64,000 bases of DNA from Methylomonas sp. UP202 (lineage in GTDB: Bacteria > Pseudomonadota > Gammaproteobacteria > Methylococcales > Methylomonadaceae): contig NZ_CP123897.1 in assembly GCF_029910655.1 (NCBI RefSeq), positions 3,089,547 through 3,153,546 of the forward strand, in the 5' to 3' direction. Positions 54,975-63,966 of the stretch are shown in pieces. Positions within the stretch are counted from its first letter, which is position 1. Every line of letters begins with the position of its first letter. The translations under genes were made by a program, and so were the position numbers. The notes beneath the pieces were generated by a model, which ran no database searches, had not been told where the DNA came from, and saw nothing but the letters and a program-made list of their open reading frames with translations.

Positions 54975-57286
54975 TGCCCGGCCTGGCGATCCGGGCGCGC
55001 GGCGTGGTGCAGGGCGTCGGTTTTCGACCGACGATCTGGCATCTGGCCAAAACATACCATTTGACCGGTTCGGTCTGGAACGATCAGGAAGGCGTGATGA
55101 TTCACGCCTACGGCCCTGCAAGCGTGTTGGCGGAGTTCGCGGAGGCGATTCCCAAGCACCTGCCGCCGCTGGCCCGATTGGACGCGCTGGAAAGCGCCGA
55201 ACTGCTCGGCAGCGCGCCGGACGAGTTCCTCATCGTCGCCAGCGCCGGCGGCCGCGCGGCCGATACCGTCATCGCGGCCGATGCCGCCACTTGCCCGGCT
55301 TGTCTGGCAGACATTGCCGATCCCGGCAACCGCCGCTATCGCTATCCTTTCACCAACTGCACGCATTGCGGTCCGCGTTTATCCATCGTCCGCCGCGTAC
55401 CTTACGACAGGCGCCATACCAGCATGGCCGGTTTCGCGATGTGCCCGGAATGTCTAAGAGAATACCAAGACCCGGCCGACCGGCGCTTTCACGCCCAAGC
55501 CAATTGCTGTCCGGTGTGCGGCCCCAGGCTGTGGCTGGAAGATAGCAAAGGCCCCCTCCCCGGAAAACCTATAGATCAGGCGGCCGCCGCGATCCGCGCC
55601 GGACGGATCGTCGCGATCAAAGGCTTAGGAGGGTTTCATTTGGCTTGCGATGCCACTAATGATGAGGCAGTGCGCCGATTGCGCCGGCGCAAGCGCCGCT
55701 ACGCTAAGCCGTTCGCGTTGATGGCCCGCGATATGACGATGCTACACCGCTACGCCCAGTGTTCAGCGTTGGAAAGCGCCGCGCTGCAATCCCCGTCCGC
55801 GCCCATCATAGTGCTGACGGCGGCCGGCGCCGCGCTGGCGCCTGAACTTGCCCCCGGCAACGACAAACTGGGCTTCATGCTGCCGTATACACCGCTGCAT
55901 CATTTGTTGACAGCCGAGCTGAACACCCCCATCGTGCTGACGTCCGGTAATGTTAGCGACGAACCGCAATGCATAGACAACGCGGCGGCCCGCGCCGAAT
56001 TAACCGACATCGCCGACCTGTGGCTGATGCACGACCGCGATATTGTCAACCGATTGGATGACTCGGTGGCGCGGCTAGTGGACGGCGAAATTCGCTCGTT
56101 GCGGCGCGCGCGCGGCTACAGCCCGCAAGCGTTGATTCTCCCCACCGGCTTCGAGCAGGCGGATGGCATCCTGGCAATGGGTGCCGAATTGAAAAACAGT
56201 TTTTGCCTGATTCGGCGGGGTCAAGCCATCGTCGCCCAACATGTCGGCGACCTGGAAAACGCGGCGGTACAACGCGACTACCGCCAAGCGATTGATCTGT
56301 ACCGCCAACTGCACGGCTGTAAGCCGACACGGATCGCAATCGACCGCCATCCCGGCTATCTGTCCAGTGCTCACGGCCGCGAACTGGCCGCCGCGCTACC
56401 CGCCGAGCTGAACGAAGTCCAGCATCACCACGCCCATCTGGCCGCTTGTCTGGCCGAGCACGCCGCGCCATTGACCGGGCCGCCGGTGCTGGCGGCGATA
56501 TTCGACGGCCTGGGTCTGGGTGACGAAGGCAGTCTATGGGGCGGCGAATTTTTCTGGGGAGGCTACCGGACTTGCCGGCGTCTCGCGCATTTTGAAGCGA
56601 TCGCCCTGCCCGGCGGCACGCAGGCGATTCGGGAACCGTGGCGAAACGCATACGCTCAGCTCGCGCACTATTTCGCTTGGCCCGACCTGATCGCCGAATA
56701 CGGCGGTCTGGATATCGTGCAATTGCTGAATCGCAAGCCGTTGGCAACTTTGGACGCGATGATCGCAAAAGGCTTGAACTCGCCACCGGCTTCATCGTGC
56801 GGGCGATGGTTCGACGCGTTTGCCGCCGCACTTGGCCTTCACGCCGAGTTCGCCGATTACGAGGGCCAAGCGGCAATCGCATTGGAGACCTTGGCCGGCC
56901 CGGCATTTTTCGGCGAGCGAGCTTATCCGGATGCTTGGACTTTGGCCCAAACCGGCGAGAGTCGGGTACTCAGTTGGCGCGGGTTGTGGCTGGCGGTACT
57001 AACCGATTTACGCGACGGTACCGATCTAGCCCGCGTGGCGGCCCGCATTCATCACACATTGATCGACGCCGCATCGGCAATCTTATCTACGTTGGCAACA
57101 ACCCACTCGGCGGATACCGTGGTGCTGAGCGGCGGCGTGTTTCAGAATCGTTTGCTATTGGAAGGTCTATCGGCGAAGTTGAGAACCGCCGGCTTTCAGG
57201 TGTTGGCACCGCGCGCCTATCCGGCCAACGACGGTGGTCTGGCGCTGGGTCAGGCGGTCATCGCGGCGGCGGCGGCAGCGCGATGA
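54974..57286 (+). CDS. hypF: Carbamoyltransferase HypF
   Basis: A 770-residue enzyme that makes thiocarbamate on HypE from carbamoyl phosphate. Domains in order: acylphosphatase (RARGVVQGVGFRP, residues 6-19), two zinc-finger-like segments (C107/C110, C129/C132; C157/C160, C179/C182), YrdC-like domain (GRIVAIKGLGGFHLACDATN) and Kae1-like domain (VQHHHAHLAACLAEH with metal-binding His; VVLSGGVFQNRLL). The start at 54,974 overlaps the hypE stop. The open frame runs further upstream to 54,731 but that part lies within hypE and is not native. Confidence 0.95.
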   Translation: MPGLAIRARGVVQGVGFRPTIWHLAKTYHLTGSVWNDQEGVMIHAYGPASVLAEFAEAIPKHLPPLARLDALESAELLGSAPDEFLIVASAGGRAADTVIAADAATCPACLADIADPGNRRYRYPFTNCTHCGPRLSIVRRVPYDRRHTSMAGFAMCPECLREYQDPADRRFHAQANCCPVCGPRLWLEDSKGPLPGKPIDQAAAAIRAGRIVAIKGLGGFHLACDATNDEAVRRLRRRKRRYAKPFALMARDMTMLHRYAQCSALESAALQSPSAPIIVLTAAGAALAPELAPGNDKLGFMLPYTPLHHLLTAELNTPIVLTSGNVSDEPQCIDNAAARAELTDIADLWLMHDRDIVNRLDDSVARLVDGEIRSLRRARGYSPQALILPTGFEQADGILAMGAELKNSFCLIRRGQAIVAQHVGDLENAAVQRDYRQAIDLYRQLHGCKPTRIAIDRHPGYLSSAHGRELAAALPAELNEVQHHHAHLAACLAEHAAPLTGPPVLAAIFDGLGLGDEGSLWGGEFFWGGYRTCRRLAHFEAIALPGGTQAIREPWRNAYAQLAHYFAWPDLIAEYGGLDIVQLLNRKPLATLDAMIAKGLNSPPASSCGRWFDAFAAALGLHAEFADYEGQAAIALETLAGPAFFGERAYPDAWTLAQTGESRVLSWRGLWLAVLTDLRDGTDLARVAARIHHTLIDAASAILSTLATTHSADTVVLSGGVFQNRLLLEGLSAKLRTAGFQVLAPRAYPANDGGLALGQAVIAAAAAAR

Positions 57287-57299
57287 CCCGAACGAAGGC

Positions 57300-58046
57300 T
57301 CAAGTATTCAACGTCTCCATCAAATCGATCATGAACTCCATGTCTTCATCTTCCAGAGCTTGCCAACCGGAAAATCCTAGGCTTTCCAGTACGCCGGGGC
57401 CCTTGTCTTCCTCGGCCATCCGCACCAACAGATCGCGAATCTCCTGGCGCCGCTCGGCCAGACGCGGGCCAACCAGCAGTGCGTGGTTGATGACGCTGAT
57501 CTGACTACGTACCAACACCCTTAGTTGCTTTTTGATCATGCCGGATAAGTTGTCGAAGGCTTCCGCTAAGAAAATGCCGACATCGGCTTCGCCCTTTAGC
57601 AGGTGCTTGGCAACCAACACGTAATTGTCGGATAGCAATGCTTGAATGTTGCCGCGGTCCAGATCGGCCGGTTCCAACATGATCATGCCCATCAACCGCA
57701 CGTCCGGATCTTCGGTGTGGGCGACGCGGATACCCGGCGTCAGATCCGCTACGTCCTGAATCGGGCTGTCGGCGTTGACCGCGATCACCGCCTCATCCGA
57801 CAAGCCCACCGGCTTGACCAGGGGTAGAAAGCCTTTCTCCCGGACCAGCATCGCCGCGTCGAACGGATTGGCATAGATCAAGTCCACCCCATCGGCCGCG
57901 ATAGCTTGGTGCAAGCGATGATAATGGTCGTACATCTCCAAATGGATCGCGGCGGCGGTGTGTTTTTGCAGCCACGTATTGAAGATATACCATCCGGACA
58001 AACGATCCGGCGCAAAATCGGGACTAACGGTAAACAAATAAGTCAT
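57300..58046 (-). CDS. PhnD-like substrate-binding protein without signal peptide
   Basis: A 248-residue protein of the PhnD/periplasmic binding fold (FTVSPDFAPDRLSGWYIFNTWL, DLIYANPFDAAMLVREKGFLPLVKP, GEADVGIFLAEAFDNL). There is no signal peptide; the start at 58,046 has AGGGGA upstream. No ABC transporter genes adjoin. It is the last gene of the seven-gene operon with the GTPase, Roadblock and PAS proteins, so it may be a cytoplasmic ligand-sensing domain for that signalling system rather than a transporter component. The ligand is unknown. Confidence 0.7.
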   Translation of the reverse strand: MTYLFTVSPDFAPDRLSGWYIFNTWLQKHTAAAIHLEMYDHYHRLHQAIAADGVDLIYANPFDAAMLVREKGFLPLVKPVGLSDEAVIAVNADSPIQDVADLTPGIRVAHTEDPDVRLMGMIMLEPADLDRGNIQALLSDNYVLVAKHLLKGEADVGIFLAEAFDNLSGMIKKQLRVLVRSQISVINHALLVGPRLAERRQEIRDLLVRMAEEDKGPGVLESLGFSGWQALEDEDMEFMIDLMETLNT

Positions 58047-58061
58047 AACGCGTTCCCCTGC

Positions 58062-58538
58062 TCAGATTAGCGTCGAATAGAGTTGGATGCTGTCTTCGAT
58101 CTTGCGGCGCGAGGGCTTACGCCTGACCGAGGTATACCCGACCACCTGACCGTTGCGGACGTTGGGAATGACGGTCGCCTTCACCCAATAATAGCCGCCG
58201 TCCTTGCGCAAATTCTTCACGTAACCCTGCCATTTTTCGCCGCGCCCGACGGTGTCCCACAAGTCCTTAAACGCGGCGGCGGGCATATCGGGATGTCTTA
58301 GCACACTGTGCGGCATGCCGATCAACTCTTGCACGGCATAGCCTGACATGTCGATAAAGGCTTGGTTGGCGTGGCGAATGATGCCGTCCGGCGTCGTCGT
58401 CGAAACAATCAGTTTGCCGTCCGGATACGGGGTTTCCAGTTCGGTATACAGTACTTTACGGCTGCTTCCGTCAAAATAGGTCAGCGTCGTCTCCTTGAAG
58501 TCGCCTACGATATCCTCGGGCTTCATATCAGCAATCAT
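58062..58538 (-). CDS. Stand-alone PAS-domain protein (Aer-like)
   Basis: A 158-residue protein whose middle part is one PAS domain (TTPDGIIRHANQAFIDMSGYAVQELIGMPHSVLRHPDMPAAAFKDLW, then WQGYVKNLRKDGGYYWVKATVIPN). This resembles the PAS of aerotaxis receptor Aer, which binds FAD, so redox or oxygen sensing is possible but not shown. No kinase or methyl-accepting domain is attached. The ATG at 58,538 is chosen because GGAG lies seven bases ahead; the GTG at 58,550 overlaps that site. Second to last gene of the operon. Confidence 0.8.
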   Translation of the reverse strand: MIADMKPEDIVGDFKETTLTYFDGSSRKVLYTELETPYPDGKLIVSTTTPDGIIRHANQAFIDMSGYAVQELIGMPHSVLRHPDMPAAAFKDLWDTVGRGEKWQGYVKNLRKDGGYYWVKATVIPNVRNGQVVGYTSVRRKPSRRKIEDSIQLYSTLI

Positions 58539-58565
58539 GATGCGCTCCACTAGCGTTTGAGGGAA

Positions 58566-58928
58566 TTACAACATTTCGGCGATGCTCTCGGCCGCCCGTT
58601 TGACGTCCAGAAATATCAAACCCAACTTGGCGTTAGGCTTGGCCAGCACCGTCAAAACCGCCTCGCGCCCGGCGTAAGTCATTAGCACGTAGCCCTTGTC
58701 GCCCTTAATCAACACTTGCTCCAGGCCGCCGCGACTCAACTCCTGCGCGGTGCGGTCACCCAACGACAACATCGCCGCGCTCATGGCGCCAACCCGGTCC
58801 TCGTCCATGCTGGCAGGCAATACCGAGGCCATCATCAAACCATCGGTGGAGATCACTCCGGACGCTTCGATGTCCGCCGAAGTGCCGTTCAGCTCGGTCA
58901 AGACCGAGGTCAACATGTCTGCTCTCAT
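58566..58928 (-). CDS. Roadblock/LC7-domain protein (MglB-like)
   Basis: A 120-residue single-domain Roadblock/LC7 protein (LTELNGTSADIEASGVISTDGLMMASVLP, AAMLSLGDRTAQELSRGGLEQVLIKGDKGYVLMT, LGLIFLDVKRAAESI). Such proteins regulate small GTPases, as MglB does for MglA. An MglA-like GTPase lies two genes upstream in the same operon, so it is probably the GTPase's activator or platform. AGAGGA precedes the ATG. Confidence 0.85.
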   Translation of the reverse strand: MRADMLTSVLTELNGTSADIEASGVISTDGLMMASVLPASMDEDRVGAMSAAMLSLGDRTAQELSRGGLEQVLIKGDKGYVLMTYAGREAVLTVLAKPNAKLGLIFLDVKRAAESIAEML

Positions 58929-58983
58929 AGTGTGGTTTCCTCTGTTTTCAGGTGATAAATTAAAACCGCCGGTTTGCCGCCGG

Positions 58984-59619
58984 TCATTTCAGATAGCGAG
59001 TAATCAATGCCCACGCCAACGAGACGAACTCGGCGTGATTGAAATGCGGCACGCCGCTGATCGCCAACACAAAGCGGTGCTTGCCGACGAACATCGGCCA
59101 AAAGCCAATTTGACTATTCCCGAACGGATCGACAATCGCCAAGGCGTGGCTGGCGATTCCCAGGTTATTAACCAGTAGACCGGACCGGCGCTTATGCACT
59201 GTCGCCAATTCCGCGCTCAGTGCCGATAACTCTTCAGCGACCTCATGCGGGAATCCGCTGCAAGCCAAGTAAAAACCTTGATCGTCGGCGAGCAAGACTT
59301 TTCCGGACTCGGCGATCAAGCCCAACATTGCCGGCAGAATATCCTCCAAAGCCCCTTGCGGCGCCGTTATCGGCGCGTCCAGACCTTGAACCCAACCAAG
59401 CTTTTGGCAATACGACAGCAATTGCATGGCTTTTTCGGTTTCGTCGGTTTCCATCAAGGCCATTAAGCGACCTTCGGTCAATTCCGGCGTTTGCTCCAGC
59501 TTCAACAACTGATTCAGAAAGCGACGCGGCTTATCTTCGGCGGGACTGGCGATCGCGTAATAAGCGCCGGCGGGCGTCGGATATAAATACAAACCTTGTT
59601 TTAGTTCGTAAGCGGCCAT
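58984..59619 (-). CDS. Roadblock/LC7-like partner protein with N-terminal extension
   Basis: A 211-residue protein. The C-terminal half (about 95-211: LGLIAESGKVLLADDQGFYLACSGFPHEVAEELSALSAEL ... LAWALITRYL) has the pattern of a Roadblock/LC7 fold. The N-terminal half (YELKQGLYLYPTPAGAYYAIASP; a helical segment with LMETDETEKAMQLLSYCQKLGWV) is likely a small winged or PqqD-like domain. The ATG at 59,619 is chosen because it lies four bases after the GTPase stop; the longer frame would overlap the GTPase gene by 86 bases. Probably a second GTPase partner. Confidence 0.65.
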   Translation of the reverse strand: MAAYELKQGLYLYPTPAGAYYAIASPAEDKPRRFLNQLLKLEQTPELTEGRLMALMETDETEKAMQLLSYCQKLGWVQGLDAPITAPQGALEDILPAMLGLIAESGKVLLADDQGFYLACSGFPHEVAEELSALSAELATVHKRRSGLLVNNLGIASHALAIVDPFGNSQIGFWPMFVGKHRFVLAISGVPHFNHAEFVSLAWALITRYLK

Positions 59620-59623
59620 GACT

Positions 59624-60160
59624 TCAGCCCACCAAACCAGGATCGAGCGAGTACAACAAGGACTGGACCAACAGCGAGACATCGGCCCGCTCGCGAGCGT
59701 CGACGGCAAATACCGGCGGATTCAAACCCAAGGTTTGCAACTGTTGATGGTAGTCGTCTATCGCCGGCGTGCTGCTCAAATCCATTTGGGTGACGCCTAT
59801 GGCCACGCCGGTGGTATCGATAAATTTACCGAAGGCATCCAGAAAGAATTTCATGTCTTGAAACGGATCGGCCCTGGTGTTGTCGAGCAGCAAGACCAAG
59901 CCGATACCGCCGACGGTCAGAATCTCCCACATGAAATCGAAGCGCTCTTGGCCCGGTGTTCCGTACAAGTGGATCTTTTCGCCGCCGGGTAAATTCATCA
60001 CGCCGTAATCCATGGCCACGGTCGTCGATTCCTTGCGGTTCTTAGTCATATCGCTAGCGGCGGCATCGGTCTTGACCGGCGGCAGATCGCTGATCGAATG
60101 TATAGCGGTAGTCTTGCCGGCGCCGACTGGGCCGGTGAATATGATTTTGTATTGACTCAT
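59624..60160 (-). CDS. MglA-like small Ras-family GTPase
   Basis: A 178-residue GTPase. G1/P-loop is GPVGAGKT (10-17), G3 is GTPGQERF (67-74), with the TPGQ of MglA rather than DTAGQ of Ras, and G4 is TQMD (124-127). AAGGA precedes the ATG. In Myxococcus MglA directs cell polarity; in Streptomyces conservons similar GTPases work with Roadblock proteins. Here two Roadblock-type proteins follow directly, so a GTPase switch is likely. Its output is unknown. Confidence 0.85.
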   Translation of the reverse strand: MSQYKIIFTGPVGAGKTTAIHSISDLPPVKTDAAASDMTKNRKESTTVAMDYGVMNLPGGEKIHLYGTPGQERFDFMWEILTVGGIGLVLLLDNTRADPFQDMKFFLDAFGKFIDTTGVAIGVTQMDLSSTPAIDDYHQQLQTLGLNPPVFAVDARERADVSLLVQSLLYSLDPGLVG

Positions 60161-60175
60161 CGTGGTTCCTTATCG

Positions 60176-61351
60176 TTATTGCTCGCCGCGCAACTTCCCA
60201 AGAATCTTGCTCAACAGACCTTGGTTTTTGGCCGGTCTTGGGGCCGGTTGGGCGACCACCGCGTCGGCTTGGCGTTCGGATTGGCGCAACAAGCCCAGCG
60301 TATGACAGGCACTGACGAACACAAAGACGTATTGCATCTTGATCCGCAGCACTTCGGCGATTTCCAACGGCGTGCGCGGTTGCTGGATCAACAAGGCCGC
60401 GATCCGCAAAGCTTCCGGGGTAATCACCAAGCGGGTAAAGTTAGGCCAGCGGTCCAGATATACCGGCTTGTAAATATCGATTCCGATCGGAAATCGGCCC
60501 TTGGAGGTCCAAATCGCCAGTTTCCAAAGAAAAGCCGACATGTCCTGATGTTTTTCAGCGTCGCGGGGCGCCGGGTCGGTCAAATCGAATACCGACAATG
60601 TCATGTTCCCCGCCGAGGCCCGGTTCAGCACCACCCCGGCGAATGCCCGCAATTGCTTGTCATCGGCATCCAACCAGATTTCCTCGGACTCGGGAAAAAT
60701 CAACAACGGCTTCCAGATCGAGTTCAGCCGTAGTGCCTTATGCTGCAAGCGGGCGGTCTTGAATGCCGATTGCACAAAGCCCAGGAAATAATGTCTCGGA
60801 TCAAAATACGCGGTGCGCCATTGAGCAGGGTCGTCGAAATCGATATCGGCCAATGTGCCGAGGAAGGTGCGGAACCCGCTATCGCTCAGTTGCGCCGCAG
60901 TCCGGTGTTTGCTGGATTTCAATCGCTCCGGGCGAGGTTGTCCGGACGATACCGATTCAGACGCATGCTCGGCTTCCGATCCGCGGCTGGCGGGGTGACG
61001 GAGTTTTTCGGCGACCTTTCGAGCCGCCAAAACATCCCGCACTTGCGCGAACACCGACAGCATTTGTTGAGCATTGACCGGCTTCTTAACGAAAAACGCG
61101 TTTTCAACCCGCAGGTCATAGAGCGACAACAATACTAACGGTCTACCAGGATTGGCGGCGCGCCGGGCTTTAATGATATCGGCCGCCTTGGCGTGGTCGG
61201 CATCGATCAGGTCCAGATCCGCTTCGTCTTCGTTGACGACGACCGCTACTCCGCGGCAAGGTCCTTTCAAATACATGGCCATGGTTTTGCCGGTCCGGCC
61301 GTCCATCGCGAATAACGCGGCCCGCAAGGCCGGGGGCACGTGAAGTGTCAT
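60176..61351 (-). CDS. Receiver-like protein with C-terminal winged-helix-like domain
   Basis: A 391-residue protein. Residues about 30-115 look like a response-regulator receiver (VAVVVNEDEADLDLIDAD with acidic residues, PLVLLSLYD, ENAFFVKKPVNAQQMLSVF with the conserved Lys-Pro). The middle contains a long disordered linker (about 120-155). Residues about 305-355 (LVITPEALRIAALLIQQPRTPLEIAEVLRIKMQYVFVFVSACHTLGLL) have a winged-helix look. It begins within the preceding gene's stop (ATGA overlap) and precedes the GTPase by 15 bases. It may connect the GTPase module to a phosphorelay. Confidence 0.6.
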   Translation of the reverse strand: MTLHVPPALRAALFAMDGRTGKTMAMYLKGPCRGVAVVVNEDEADLDLIDADHAKAADIIKARRAANPGRPLVLLSLYDLRVENAFFVKKPVNAQQMLSVFAQVRDVLAARKVAEKLRHPASRGSEAEHASESVSSGQPRPERLKSSKHRTAAQLSDSGFRTFLGTLADIDFDDPAQWRTAYFDPRHYFLGFVQSAFKTARLQHKALRLNSIWKPLLIFPESEEIWLDADDKQLRAFAGVVLNRASAGNMTLSVFDLTDPAPRDAEKHQDMSAFLWKLAIWTSKGRFPIGIDIYKPVYLDRWPNFTRLVITPEALRIAALLIQQPRTPLEIAEVLRIKMQYVFVFVSACHTLGLLRQSERQADAVVAQPAPRPAKNQGLLSKILGKLRGEQ

Positions 61352-62034
61352 GAGCTGATTCCGTCAAAGTAAACCGCAACTTGGCGCCAGCCGTCCACAA
61401 GAGCCACGCCGGCGTCGCTCAATGCTCGGTATTGCCGGCGAAAGCGTTCAGCATTTTTGGTAGAGCGATATAACTCCAACAGCGAGTTCTGCAAGTCCTC
61501 GCGTTCGGGTTGTTGAATCAATCCGGTTTCCAACGCCTCGATCGCCTGGCTCAATTGGCTGTACTCGATGAAATCGTTAGCCAGTGCCAGATAGTCGTAT
61601 TGAGTGTCGGCTCCCCGGACCTGTTGAACCAAGTCCGAGCTTCCCAACATACCGTCGGTAAATAACGTGTAACGATTCGCCACGCGCGTACCGGGCTTGA
61701 GTAAAGCCGCCGCTTGGGCGACACTCAATTTACCGCGACAGGCGGCGAGCAATCGGGCGCGTAACGCGGAACCGCGTCCGCCCAAGATAATCGTTAAATC
61801 GAGCAATGCGGCAAATAGCTGCTCGGATAAGTCGCTACGGTAACAGCGATAAATACGCCGCAAATGGCCAAGCAGATCGGCGGGTTGTTTGCGGACCGCG
61901 AAGACCAGGACATTCAAGGCCTGCTCGCCGTCCGGATCGATGCCAAACGCCGCCAAGCGAGCATCGGACCAGAACTCGGACTCCGCCGCTATGACCGTCC
62001 GAGCGGTTTCTAAACCAAAATCGCTTTGAAGCAT
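61348..62034 (-). CDS. FimV-C-terminal/TPR-like protein, first gene of GTPase operon
   Basis: A 228-residue soluble helical protein. The C-terminal part (YDYLALANDFIEYSQLSQAIEALETGLIQQPEREDLQNSLLELYRSTKN) is a tetratricopeptide-type repeat similar to the C-terminal domain of FimV/FimL-type proteins. GGAGGG precedes the ATG at 62,034. It lies 61 bases downstream of argH and overlaps the next gene by ATGA, so it opens the seven-gene operon. FimV-like and MglA-like partners point to polarity, pili or surface behaviour, but this is inference. Confidence 0.65.
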   Translation of the reverse strand: MLQSDFGLETARTVIAAESEFWSDARLAAFGIDPDGEQALNVLVFAVRKQPADLLGHLRRIYRCYRSDLSEQLFAALLDLTIILGGRGSALRARLLAACRGKLSVAQAAALLKPGTRVANRYTLFTDGMLGSSDLVQQVRGADTQYDYLALANDFIEYSQLSQAIEALETGLIQQPEREDLQNSLLELYRSTKNAERFRRQYRALSDAGVALVDGWRQVAVYFDGISS

Positions 62035-62095
62035 TGCCACCCTCCGAACCAAGACCGTTCGAAAGGGTAGCAGCGAATCAGATAATTACCGCGAT

Positions 62096-63487
62096 TTAAC
62101 TAAGGATTTGCCGGCGCGCGTCACAAATTGCCTGACGCACCGTCTCCGGTGCCGTACCGCCAATATGCTTGCGCAAAGCCACCGACCCTTCTAAGCCGAG
62201 GATATCGAACACATCTTCCGCAATGGTTGCCGAGAAACTTTGCAATTCGGTCAGGGTTAATTCCGACAAATCCCGACCGGTCCGCAAACCCAGGCGAACC
62301 GCCAAACCGACCACCTCGTGCGCATCGCGGAACGCCATGCCCTTACGGACCAAGTAGTCGGCTAAATCGGTCGCAGTCGCAAACCCGCGTTTGGCGGACT
62401 GATACATGTTTTCGCGCTTGGCCTGGACGCGCGGCATCATGTCGGCAAAAGCCCGTAGACTGTTGACGACGGTATCGACGGTATCGAATAACGGCTCCTT
62501 GTCTTCCTGATTGTCCTTGTTGTAGGCCAGGGGTTGGCTTTTCATCAACATCAGCAAGGCCATCAAATGCCCGGCCACCCGGCCGGACTTGCCGCGCACC
62601 AACTCCGGTACGTCCGGGTTTTTCTTCTGCGGCATGATCGACGATCCCGTGCAAAAGGCGTCCGGAATATCGATGAAGTCGAACTGAGCACTAGCCCAAA
62701 GTACCAGCTCTTCGGAAAACCTGGACAAATGCAACATCACTAGGCTGGCGGCGGCGGTAAACTCGATCGCGAAATCGCGATCGCTAACCGAATCCAGCGA
62801 ATTGTTGGACGGCCGGGAAAAACCCAGTAATTCCGCAGTCAAGAAACGATCCAGCGGATAACTGGTACCGGCCAGCGCCGCCGCTCCCAGCGGCATCACA
62901 TTGATGCGCTTGCGGCAATCCTGGAAGCGCTCGGCGTCGCGGCTCAGCATCTCGAACCAGGCCATCAAATGGTGGCCGAAGGTCACCGGCTGGGCCACCT
63001 GCAAATGGGTGAAACCGGGCATGATCGTCGCGGCCTCGCGTTCTGCCAGATCCAGCAACGCGGTTTGCAGACGCCGCAATTGCCCCAGAATGACGTCGAC
63101 TTCGTCGCGCAAATACAAACGAATGTCGGTGGCGACCTGATCGTTACGCGAACGTCCGGTGTGCAGTTTTTTGCCGGCGATACCGATCAGGTCGGTCAAG
63201 CGCGCTTCGATATTCATGTGAACATCTTCCTGCTTTATCGACCAGACGAACTCGCCGCGTTCGATTTCACCGCGAATTTGCGCCAGCCCGCTACGGATGT
63301 CGGCCAGCTCCTGTTCGGTCAAAATCCCAATCTTATGGAGCATCGTCGCGTGCGCCAACGAACCCTGAATATCCTGCAGGGCCATGCGTTGATCGAAACC
63401 GACCGAGGCGGTGAATTCCTCGACGAAGGCGTCGGTGGCTTCGGCGAAGCGGGCGCTGGAGAGTTTTTCGGAGTTTACATTTGACAT
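62096..63487 (-). CDS. argH: Argininosuccinate lyase
   Basis: A 463-residue enzyme that splits argininosuccinate to arginine and fumarate, the last step of arginine synthesis. Family signature [16 protein letters not shown] contains the catalytic Ser loop. [13 protein letters not shown] and [19 protein letters not shown] are the other conserved regions. The ATG at 63,487 (MSNVNSEK) gives the usual length; the longer frame upstream would cross the divergent promoter region. Confidence 0.95.
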   Translation of the reverse strand: MSNVNSEKLSSARFAEATDAFVEEFTASVGFDQRMALQDIQGSLAHATMLHKIGILTEQELADIRSGLAQIRGEIERGEFVWSIKQEDVHMNIEARLTDLIGIAGKKLHTGRSRNDQVATDIRLYLRDEVDVILGQLRRLQTALLDLAEREAATIMPGFTHLQVAQPVTFGHHLMAWFEMLSRDAERFQDCRKRINVMPLGAAALAGTSYPLDRFLTAELLGFSRPSNNSLDSVSDRDFAIEFTAAASLVMLHLSRFSEELVLWASAQFDFIDIPDAFCTGSSIMPQKKNPDVPELVRGKSGRVAGHLMALLMLMKSQPLAYNKDNQEDKEPLFDTVDTVVNSLRAFADMMPRVQAKRENMYQSAKRGFATATDLADYLVRKGMAFRDAHEVVGLAVRLGLRTGRDLSELTLTELQSFSATIAEDVFDILGLEGSVALRKHIGGTAPETVRQAICDARRQILS

Positions 63488-63618
63488 AGGCAACGATCGC
63501 AAGCGGCAAAAAACGCCGATTATACCGTCGACGACCGGAATCAAAATTAGGATTTGCGATATTCAGCCGGCCATGCTTCGGGCATAATCGGCCAAAACCG
63601 ACACTCAGGAGATCACCA

Positions 63619-63966
63619 ATGACATTCAAATCAGCCATTTTGGCCGGCGCGTTAATCCTACTCGCCGGTTGCGGACACGGTTACGAAGGCGAATACCGGG
63701 CCGAAGGCGGCTCGGAAAACCAGTTCATCGACGCCGTCGCGAAAATCATCGGCGACCAAACCTTGGTCATTGGCAAAAACTACCTGGATTCCAACGGCGA
63801 ACGCACCGAATTCGCCGACATTTTCGTCCGCGAATCCGGTAGTCAGTCGTATTTGGTATTCAAGAAAGCCGACGGCTCGGAAGAGGCCTGGAAAATCGTC
63901 GACCAAGACACATTGGAACGTGGCGGCGACTTGGTATCGATCAGGATGAAACGGGTTAAATCCTGA
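63619..63966 (+). CDS. Small lipoprotein of unknown function
   Basis: A 115-residue protein with a lipoprotein signal peptide (ILAGALILLAGC, lipobox Cys 18), followed by a small beta-rich domain (EGEYRAEGGSENQF ... TLVIGKNYLDSNG ... LVFKKADGSEEAWKIVDQDTL). No named family is recognised. AGGAG precedes the ATG. It diverges from argH. It is probably an envelope protein. Confidence 0.8.
   Translation: MTFKSAILAGALILLAGCGHGYEGEYRAEGGSENQFIDAVAKIIGDQTLVIGKNYLDSNGERTEFADIFVRESGSQSYLVFKKADGSEEAWKIVDQDTLERGGDLVSIRMKRVKS

Noticed and set aside
56046-56906. Minus-strand open frame (286 codons) inside hypF
   Set aside because: Arg/Pro/Ser-rich translation antisense to the conserved Kae1-like domain of HypF; a shadow.
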